This document shows, piece by piece, positions 6,985 to 11,869 of a DNA stretch of 11,869 bases. Position numbers and translations under genes: made by a program. The stretch comes from Ruminococcus sp. GTDB taxonomy: Bacteria; Bacillota; Clostridia; Oscillospirales; Ruminococcaceae. The notes under the pieces were generated by a model, which worked only from the letters and a program-made list of their open reading frames with translations, was not told the DNA's origin and did not search any database. The stretch lies in NCBI GenBank assembly GCA_024697705.1, contig JAILFF010000187.1:1-11869 (forward strand), written 5' to 3'. Position 1 is the stretch's first letter; every line of letters begins with the position of its first letter.

Positions 6985-7617
6985 TCATTCTATCGGCGAA
7001 AAATCCGAAGCCGGATGCTTGCACAGCGGACAAATGAAATCCTCCGGCAATGTTTCACCCTCGTAAATATATCCGCAGATGTTGCAGATGTAGCCCTTGA
7101 CCTTCTTTTCGCCGCTGTCGGCAGCGGGAGCGGGGCGCTTCGGCTTCACGTTCGCGTGATAATACGCATACGACATCGAGGGCTTGTCGCTCATGACAGC
7201 CGAGTCCGTCGGCTCGCAGATGAACAGCCCGTGGCTGCCGAGATCGCTGTAATCCACAACTTTCAGCGACATAAACGAGTTGATATACTTGGTCAGCAAA
7301 GGAGCGCCGTTCGCCGAACGGAATACCTGCTCGCCCGCAAATTTGTCCGCGTCTTTTCCGCTCTGAAAGCCGAACCGCGTGAACACCTCAAAGGGCGCTT
7401 CTTCCGTGAGCATACATACGTTCATCGTGCCTGCGTTCTTTATCATGTCGTGCGAGAAGTTCGCCTTGTTGATCGAAACGGCAATGCGCATCGGGTCGGA
7501 AGCCACCTGCGTTACCGTGTTGCAGATCATGCCGTTGTCCTTGCCGTCATACGAACAAGTGATGACGAACAAGCCGTAGGTTATCTTTTGCAGTACTTTC
7601 GGGTCAAATCCTGTCAT
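6985..7617 (-). CDS. hrb: Flavin reductase-rubredoxin fusion (high-molecular-weight rubredoxin, Hrb-like)
   Basis: The 210-residue product has an N-terminal flavin reductase-like FMN domain (about 1-155) and a C-terminal short rubredoxin domain (about 172-210) with C178-x2-C181 and C196-x2-C199 (CNIC, CPLC) as the Fe(Cys)4 ligands. The rubredoxin is the abbreviated type, lacking the longer loop of free-standing rubredoxins. The same architecture is known in the Hrb of Moorella thermoacetica, which passes electrons from NADH to the flavodiiron protein FprA. Here the gene follows fprA by 51 bp on the same strand, supporting that partnership. The start at 7617 has AAGGAGGG 7 nt upstream. It is probably cotranscribed from the fprA promoter. 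The redox role is inferred from family and context. Confidence 0.9.
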   Translation of the reverse strand: MTGFDPKVLQKITYGLFVITCSYDGKDNGMICNTVTQVASDPMRIAVSINKANFSHDMIKNAGTMNVCMLTEEAPFEVFTRFGFQSGKDADKFAGEQVFRSANGAPLLTKYINSFMSLKVVDYSDLGSHGLFICEPTDSAVMSDKPSMSYAYYHANVKPKRPAPAADSGEKKVKGYICNICGYIYEGETLPEDFICPLCKHPASDFSPIE

Positions 7618-7668
7618 GTTGGTTCCCTCCTTAATATTGATGTCGGTCTGCTGCTGAAAGCGTTCCTT

Positions 7669-8832
7669 TCATTTATCCGATAAAAGCTCGTCGGCGAGTG
7701 CGTCAAGCTGAGTAAGATTCTCGTCGGTCAGCGCCGAGTTTATCGTAACGGTCGTATCGGTGAAGGTGATGTTCTTCGACTTCTCGAACCTGCCCTTGAT
7801 GAGCTTCGCCGCCATCGGAGCCCACGAGCCGTTCTCGATAACGCCGATAAGCCTGTTCTGATAGCCGCGCTCGGTGAGGTCGTAAATAAACTCGCGCATG
7901 AACGGGAAAATATCGGCGTTGTAGGTGGTAGTCGCGAGTACGAGCTTTCCGTAGCGGAAGGCGTCCTCGACGGATTCAGCCATATCCTCGCGGGCGAGGT
8001 CGGCGATAGCGACCTTCGGGCAGCCCTTGGCTTCGAGCTTTTCTTTGAGCAGTTCAGCAGCCTGCTTGGTGTGTCCGTAAACGGAGGTATAAGCGATGAA
8101 CACGCCTTCGCTCTCTACGCCGTAGGACGACCATGTATTGTAAAGGTCGAGATAGTAGCCGAGATTTTCCGTCAGCACGGGACCGTGCAGCGGGCAGATA
8201 GCCTGAATATCGAGCGCCGCCGCCTTTTTGAGCAGCGCCTGAACCTGTGCGCCGTACTTGCCGACGATACCGAAGTAATAGCGTCTCGCCTCGCAAGCCC
8301 AGTCGTCGTCCTCGCAGTCGAGAGCGCCGAACTTTCCGAAAGCGTCCGCCGAGAAGAATATCTTTGCCGCGGTGTCGTAGGTCATCATGACCTCGGGCCA
8401 GTGAACCATCGGCGCAAAGACGAATTTCAGCTCGTGAGTACCGAGCGAAAGGGTCTCGCCGTCCTTAACGACAAGCTGTCTGTCGGGAAAGTCGGTGCCG
8501 AAGAATTTCTTCATCATAGCGAATGTCTTGGCGTTGCCGACGATCGCAGCTTCGGGGCAGCTTTCCGCGAACTTGACGATATTGGACGAGTGGTCGGGCT
8601 CCATGTGCTGAACTATCAGATAATCGGGCTTTGCGCCGTCGAGAGCCTTTGCGAGGTTAGCGAGCCATTCGTCGCCGAATTTAGCGTCAACGGTATCCAT
8701 GACCGCGCATTTTTCGTCCTTTATCAGATAGGAATTATAAGCCATTCCCTCGGGCACGTCGTAAAGACCCTCGAAGAGGTCGATCTCGTGGTCGTTCACT
8801 CCGATATAGAAAACATTGTCTTTAATAAGCAT
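7669..8832 (-). CDS. fprA: A-type flavodiiron protein (FprA), NO/O2 reductase
   Basis: The 387-residue product is a soluble cytoplasmic enzyme that reduces O2 to water and/or NO to N2O, protecting anaerobes. The N-terminal metallo-beta-lactamase-like domain (about 1-243) carries the diiron ligands: H76, E78 and D80 of QHMEPDH, then H144 (MVHWPE), D163 (SADAFG) and H216 (PLHGPV). The C-terminal flavodoxin domain (about 244-387) shows the FMN phosphate loop AYTSVYGHT and a TTTYNADIFP segment. There is no C-terminal rubredoxin, so it is the class needing an external donor; the next gene encodes a matching flavin reductase-rubredoxin. The start at 8832 has GGAGG 8 nt upstream (8841-8845). A promoter lies directly upstream, so fprA is the first gene of a two-gene operon. 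All metal ligands expected for the family are present. Confidence 0.96.
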   Translation of the reverse strand: MLIKDNVFYIGVNDHEIDLFEGLYDVPEGMAYNSYLIKDEKCAVMDTVDAKFGDEWLANLAKALDGAKPDYLIVQHMEPDHSSNIVKFAESCPEAAIVGNAKTFAMMKKFFGTDFPDRQLVVKDGETLSLGTHELKFVFAPMVHWPEVMMTYDTAAKIFFSADAFGKFGALDCEDDDWACEARRYYFGIVGKYGAQVQALLKKAAALDIQAICPLHGPVLTENLGYYLDLYNTWSSYGVESEGVFIAYTSVYGHTKQAAELLKEKLEAKGCPKVAIADLAREDMAESVEDAFRYGKLVLATTTYNADIFPFMREFIYDLTERGYQNRLIGVIENGSWAPMAAKLIKGRFEKSKNITFTDTTVTINSALTDENLTQLDALADELLSDK

Positions 8833-8866
8833 TTTTCATTCCTCCGTTTATAAAGTCGGTAATAAT

Positions 8867-8895
8867 ATTATAGCATATCGCGGAAGGTTTTGCAA
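8867..8895 (-). promoter_or_regulatory. fprA-hrb promoter (sigma-A type)
   Basis: On the - strand TTGCAA (8890-8895), a 17-bp spacer and a perfect TATAAT (8867-8872) lie about 35 bp upstream of the fprA ATG, leaving a short leader containing only the GGAGG ribosome binding site. No clear operator palindrome was seen around it. Confidence 0.75.
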
Positions 8896-8964
8896 TAGAT
8901 TTATAAAAAAATATCCGTGAACGAGTGATTTTTATGACAATTTGCAAAAGACCCGTTCCGACAC

Positions 8965-8999
8965 AAAAAACGCAGTCTGCCATACGGCAAACCGCGTTT
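8965..8999 (-). terminator. Intrinsic terminator of the toxin-antitoxin operon
   Basis: Read on the - strand, AAACGC at 8994-8999 pairs with GCGTTT at 8968-8973, extended inward by an 8-bp GGTTTGCC/GGCAGACT stem with two G-U pairs around a short loop. The stem runs straight into a T6 run (8965-8970 as A on the + strand). It begins 26 bp after the toxin stop and separates the toxin from the fprA promoter. Confidence 0.8.
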
Positions 9000-9024
9000 A
9001 ATGCATATTTTCTTTCATACAGAT

Positions 9025-9360
9025 TCAAAAACCGAACACCGAATCCTCATTCAATTGTTTTTCAATATCTCTTCCTGCGTACATAACGCGGATCACGGTC
9101 ACGGTACTCGATTCCTCATCGGGAATATATAAGACAACGTAATTGTCCACAGGCATAATGTGAAGCCCTCTTGTTTTCCAAGTTTCGGATTCATAGAGCC
9201 GATATTTGAAAGGGAAAGTATCAAGCTCCAATATTGCTTTTTCCAAACGGTCAAGCTGATTATCTGCGGTATTCGGAGCAAACAGCTCATAACAAATATG
9301 ATCATAAATATCCGCCGGGTCGTTTTTTGCCTGAGGAGTGATAGTCACGGGATAATTCAT
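9025..9360 (-). CDS. RelE/ParE-superfamily toxin of a type II toxin-antitoxin pair
   Basis: The 111-residue product has the small RelE/ParE fold pattern: an N-terminal strand and helix (VTITPQAKNDPADIYDHI), then a strand-rich half with RGLHIMPVDNYVVLYIPDE and the closing VTVIRVMYAGRDIEKQL. Basic and aromatic residues often important in the superfamily are present (R64, H67, Y74, Y78, R91, Y94). Members either cleave mRNA at the ribosome (RelE) or poison gyrase (ParE); the sequence alone does not let me decide. Its ATG overlaps the antitoxin stop by 4 bp (ATGA), so the two are translationally coupled. The gene is visibly more AT-rich than the genes around it, which fits horizontal acquisition. 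The reading frame is intact. Confidence 0.88.
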   Translation of the reverse strand: MNYPVTITPQAKNDPADIYDHICYELFAPNTADNQLDRLEKAILELDTFPFKYRLYESETWKTRGLHIMPVDNYVVLYIPDEESSTVTVIRVMYAGRDIEKQLNEDSVFGF

Positions 9361-9665
9361 TTGCCGCGATTTCTCCGCAACTCATTGAACACCTGCTCGG
9401 CAGGCTCTGCTTTCCCCTCCGGCATTTGGGCATAGCCTTTTTCTATTTCTGCGTCAAGCTCTTTTTTTGAAAGGTCATAAACAGAAACAGGTCTTGCAGT
9501 CGGTATCTCAACCTTAAAAGGAAGCCCCCTGTGCAGGATTATTTGCCGGTAAAACATATTTATCGCGTTTGATGCGGGTATTCCAAGGGCGGCCAGAATG
9601 CTTTCTGCCTGTTCCTTGACATCGGGCTCTATGCGGGCACACAGATTTGCAGACTCGGCAGTCAT
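9357..9665 (-). CDS. RelB/DinJ-family antitoxin
   Basis: The 102-residue product begins with a ribbon-helix-helix-type DNA-binding and dimerisation segment (strand NLCARIEPDV at 7-16, helix to about 27, second helix about 31-44 in ASNAINMFYRQIILHRGLPF), as in RelB/DinJ proteins. The remaining charged C-terminal half (about 55-102) would wrap the toxin. The family neutralises its cognate toxin and represses the shared promoter. The start at 9665 has AGGAGG 7 nt upstream. It is the first gene of the pair and its stop overlaps the toxin start. Confidence 0.9.
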   Translation of the reverse strand: MTAESANLCARIEPDVKEQAESILAALGIPASNAINMFYRQIILHRGLPFKVEIPTARPVSVYDLSKKELDAEIEKGYAQMPEGKAEPAEQVFNELRRNRGK

Positions 9666-9713
9666 ATATATCCCTCCTCAAATCTTGTCGGCATAATATT
9701 CTTTGTCTATTAT

Positions 9714-9742
9714 ATTATACTATATTATTTTACGCTTGTCAA
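9714..9742 (-). promoter_or_regulatory. Consensus promoter of the toxin-antitoxin operon
   Basis: On the - strand a perfect TTGACA (9737-9742), a 17-bp spacer and a perfect TATAAT (9714-9719) lie about 48 bp before the antitoxin start. Strong promoters held down by autorepression are usual for such pairs. Three copies of GACAA (9685-9689, 9703-9707, 9736-9740) could be operator half-sites, but their spacing is irregular and this is only a suggestion. Confidence 0.85.
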
Positions 9743-9819
9743 TATTTTGCGCGGTTTGTTTCAGCCGGACTCGTTGCTTTCATAATTGTAAATAAAATGT
9801 TAAAAATGCTGTTTCCCCC

Positions 9820-9847
9820 TTGAATTATTTTTTCTCGGGTGTATAAT
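9820..9847 (+). promoter_or_regulatory. htpG promoter (sigma-A type)
   Basis: TTGAAT (9820-9825), a 16-bp spacer and a perfect TATAAT (9842-9847) lie 12 bp before the CIRCE operator, so transcription would start close to or just before the operator. It is divergent from the toxin-antitoxin promoter, with about 78 bp between the two -35 boxes. Confidence 0.75.
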
Positions 9848-9859
9848 AATATAGTAGAA

Positions 9860-9895
9860 TTAGCACTCACATATATTGAGTGCTAAGAGTGCTAA
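9860..9895 (+). promoter_or_regulatory. CIRCE heat-shock operator with an extra third half-site
   Basis: TTAGCACTC (9860-9868), a 9-bp spacer and GAGTGCTAA (9878-9886) form a perfect CIRCE element, the binding site of the HrcA repressor. A second, identical GAGTGCTAA (9887-9895) follows with no gap, giving three half-sites. The element lies between the -10 box and the ribosome binding site GGAGG (9908-9912) of htpG, the usual position for repression and for a 5' leader hairpin. HrcA control of htpG is therefore likely; hrcA itself is not in the window. Confidence 0.95.
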
Positions 9896-9921
9896 AAATC
9901 AAATAATGGAGGTAATTCATA

Positions 9922-11869
9922 ATGTCTGCCGAAACAAAACAGTTTAAAGCCGAATCAAAACGGCTGCTCGATATGATGATAAACTCGATCTATACACATA
10001 AGGAGATCTTCCTGCGTGAGATCATCTCAAACGCCAGCGACGCTATCGACAAGCTCTATTTCAAATCCCTTACCGATACGTCCGTAGGCATGAATAAGGA
10101 CGATTTCGCTATTAATATCGTCGTAGATAAGGACGCCCGTACCCTCACCGTTTCCGATAACGGTATCGGTATGACCGCCGACGATCTTGAAAACAACCTC
10201 GGTACGATAGCTTCGTCTGGCTCCCTCGCTTTCAAAAGGGATAACGAGCTTGGCGACGATGTCGATATTATCGGTCAGTTTGGCGTCGGCTTCTACTCGA
10301 CTTTCATGGTCGCTAAGGAAGTTACCGTCCTCACCCGCGCTTACGGCATCGATAAGGCTTATAAGTGGCAGTCCAACGGCGTTGACGGCTACACTGTCGA
10401 GGAATGTGATAAGGAAACCGTCGGCACCGATGTTATCCTCTCGCTTAAAGAGGACACCGAGGACGAGAAGTACAGCAAATACCTCGAACAGCATCAGATC
10501 CAGTCGCTCGTCAAGAAGTATTCCGACTATATCCGCTTCCCGATAAAGATGGACGTCGAGCATACCACCTATTCCGATGACGTCGATGAGCCCGAAAAGA
10601 CTGTCTCCAACGACATTCTGAACTCCATGACGCCTATCTGGAAGAAGAACAAGAACGAGCTTACCGACGACGATTACAACAGCTTCTACACCGACAAGTT
10701 CATGGATTACTACCCTCCCGTAACGCATATCCACTCCAAGACCGAGGGTACTGCTACCTACGACGCGCTGCTGTATATCCCGTCCCGCGCCCCGTTCGAT
10801 TACTACTCGAAGGACTACGAAAAGGGCTTGCAGCTCTATTCGAGCGGCGTTATGATAATGGACAAGTGCGCCGACCTGCTGCCCGATCATTTCAGCTTTG
10901 TAAAGGGTCTTGTGGATTCCGCCGACCTTTCGCTCAATATCTCGCGTGAGATGCTCCAGCACGACAGACAGCTCAAAATAATCGCCAAGAACATCGAAAA
11001 GAGCATCAAGAACGAGCTTACCAAGATGCTCAAAAACGACCGTGAGAAGTACGAGAAGTTCTTCGATGTATTCGGTCTGCAATTCAAGTTCGGAATTTAT
11101 CAGACCTACGGTTCGGCGGCAGATGTTGTTAAAGACCTGCTGATGTTCGCTTCGTCCTTCAAGCCCGAGGAAGCTCCCGCCGAAGTAAAAGAGGGCGAGG
11201 AAAAGCCTGCCGAGAAGAAGACGGGCGGCAAGGTAACGCTCGCCGAGTACGTCAGCCGCATGAAGGAAGACCAGAAGTTCATCTACTACGCCTGCGGTGA
11301 ATCGGCGGCGAAGATCGAGCTGCTGCCCGCTTTTGAGAAAGTAACCGAAAAGGGCTACGAGGTGCTTTACTTCACGCAGGATATCGACGAATTTGCAATA
11401 AAGGCGCTGATGACCTACGATCAGAAGCCCTTTAAGAACATCACCGATTCCGACCTTGGCTTGGAGACCGAGGAGGAGAAGGAAGAGAACAAGAAGACCG
11501 CCGAAGAGAGCAAGGATATGTTCGAGTTCATGTGCGGCGCACTTGACGGCAAGGTAAAGGAAGTAAGGCTTTCGACTCGTTTGAAGAGCCACCCTGTATG
11601 CCTGTCGAGCGAGGGTCAGGTCAGCATCGAGATGGAGAAGGTGCTGAATTCGATGCCGCAGAACGAAAAGAACAAAGTAACGGCGCAGAAGAGCCTGGAG
11701 CTGAATGCGAATCACCCCGTTTTCGAGAAGCTGAAGGAGCTTTATAAAGACGATAAGGACAAGCTGACGGAGTACACCAAGCTGTTATATTCGCAGGCGC
11801 TGCTTATCGAGGGACTTACGATAGAGAATCCGGTAGAGTTTGCCGATCTTATCTGCAAGCTGATGGTTT
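9922..11869 (+). CDS. htpG: Chaperone protein HtpG (Hsp90 family), 3' end cut by the window
   Basis: 649 codons are visible and no stop is reached, but the last residues (GLTIENPVEFADLICKLMV) match the family C-terminus, so little is missing. HtpG is the cytoplasmic ATP-dependent Hsp90 that remodels client proteins, working with the DnaK system. The N-terminal GHKL ATPase shows E33, N37 and D40 (REIISNASDA), D79 in VSDNGIGM, a lid segment LGTIASSGS and GQFGVGF (118-124). The middle domain carries the conserved arginine R342 in LNISREMLQHDRQ that reaches the ATP gamma-phosphate. The C-terminal dimerisation domain follows from about 510. Two charged linkers rich in E and K (about 415-435 and 510-530) separate domains. 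The start has GGAGG 9 nt upstream. Regulation by HrcA through the CIRCE element is strongly indicated. Confidence 0.97.
   Translation, partial: MSAETKQFKAESKRLLDMMINSIYTHKEIFLREIISNASDAIDKLYFKSLTDTSVGMNKDDFAINIVVDKDARTLTVSDNGIGMTADDLENNLGTIASSGSLAFKRDNELGDDVDIIGQFGVGFYSTFMVAKEVTVLTRAYGIDKAYKWQSNGVDGYTVEECDKETVGTDVILSLKEDTEDEKYSKYLEQHQIQSLVKKYSDYIRFPIKMDVEHTTYSDDVDEPEKTVSNDILNSMTPIWKKNKNELTDDDYNSFYTDKFMDYYPPVTHIHSKTEGTATYDALLYIPSRAPFDYYSKDYEKGLQLYSSGVMIMDKCADLLPDHFSFVKGLVDSADLSLNISREMLQHDRQLKIIAKNIEKSIKNELTKMLKNDREKYEKFFDVFGLQFKFGIYQTYGSAADVVKDLLMFASSFKPEEAPAEVKEGEEKPAEKKTGGKVTLAEYVSRMKEDQKFIYYACGESAAKIELLPAFEKVTEKGYEVLYFTQDIDEFAIKALMTYDQKPFKNITDSDLGLETEEEKEENKKTAEESKDMFEFMCGALDGKVKEVRLSTRLKSHPVCLSSEGQVSIEMEKVLNSMPQNEKNKVTAQKSLELNANHPVFEKLKELYKDDKDKLTEYTKLLYSQALLIEGLTIENPVEFADLICKLMV

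Noticed and set aside
6529..7037. Short open frames inside the large palindrome
   Set aside because: They run through inverted-repeat sequence, differ between the two arms and lack ribosome binding sites or recognisable composition.
8822..9028. 68-residue - strand open frame upstream of fprA
   Set aside because: It crosses the toxin terminator and the fprA promoter and has no ribosome binding site.
10027..11715. 562-residue open frame antisense to htpG
   Set aside because: It overlaps the htpG coding region throughout, has no recognisable domain, and is explained by the codon bias of the opposite strand.

Overview
The window looks like a chromosomal segment of a strictly anaerobic, low-GC-lineage Gram-positive bacterium, most likely a clostridium of the Ruminococcus/Oscillospiraceae kind. 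The evidence is AddB-type recombination, a HrcA/CIRCE heat-shock operator, a flavodiiron protein paired with a flavin reductase-rubredoxin fusion, strong AGGAGG-type ribosome binding sites, and AT-rich promoters set among moderately GC-rich genes. The taxonomic call is inference; no rRNA gene is present.

Layout from left to right. A 5'-truncated hybrid histidine kinase (HATPase, receiver, HPt) runs to 1364 on the + strand. A ~205-bp imperfect palindrome with 7-bp periodic arms (about 1370-1574) separates it from nagA (1592-2719, +). A 58-bp inverted repeat at 2736-2793 lies between the convergent nagA and addB. addB (2816-6247, -) encodes an 1143-residue AddB/RexB-like subunit with an intact iron-sulfur nuclease domain, no Walker A motif, and no addA next to it. 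A gene-free stretch (6248-6984) is filled by a 593-bp nested palindrome with 87-bp near-identical outer arms. Next come an operon on the - strand, fprA (8832-7669) then hrb (7617-6985), and a RelB/ParE-RelE-type toxin-antitoxin pair (9665-9025, -) with its own consensus promoter and terminator. Finally htpG (9922 to the window end, +) is divergent from the toxin-antitoxin pair and carries a perfect CIRCE operator with an extra third half-site.

How the genes work together. FprA and Hrb fit a short NAD(P)H - flavin/rubredoxin - flavodiiron chain that removes O2 or NO, a known protective pathway of anaerobes. HtpG is a heat-shock chaperone, here with the sequence signature of HrcA control. NagA recycles or catabolises N-acetylglucosamine-6-phosphate. 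AddB is for double-strand-break processing. There is no sign of one operon joining these units; they look like separate housekeeping and stress genes with repeat elements between them.

The least explained content is the repeats. There are two unrelated families of long palindromic elements. The terminal 17-mer of the larger one recurs beyond the other end of addB, so addB is bracketed by the same repeat. No complete undescribed protein system was recognised; the best candidates for novelty are the nested palindrome and the three-half-site CIRCE.
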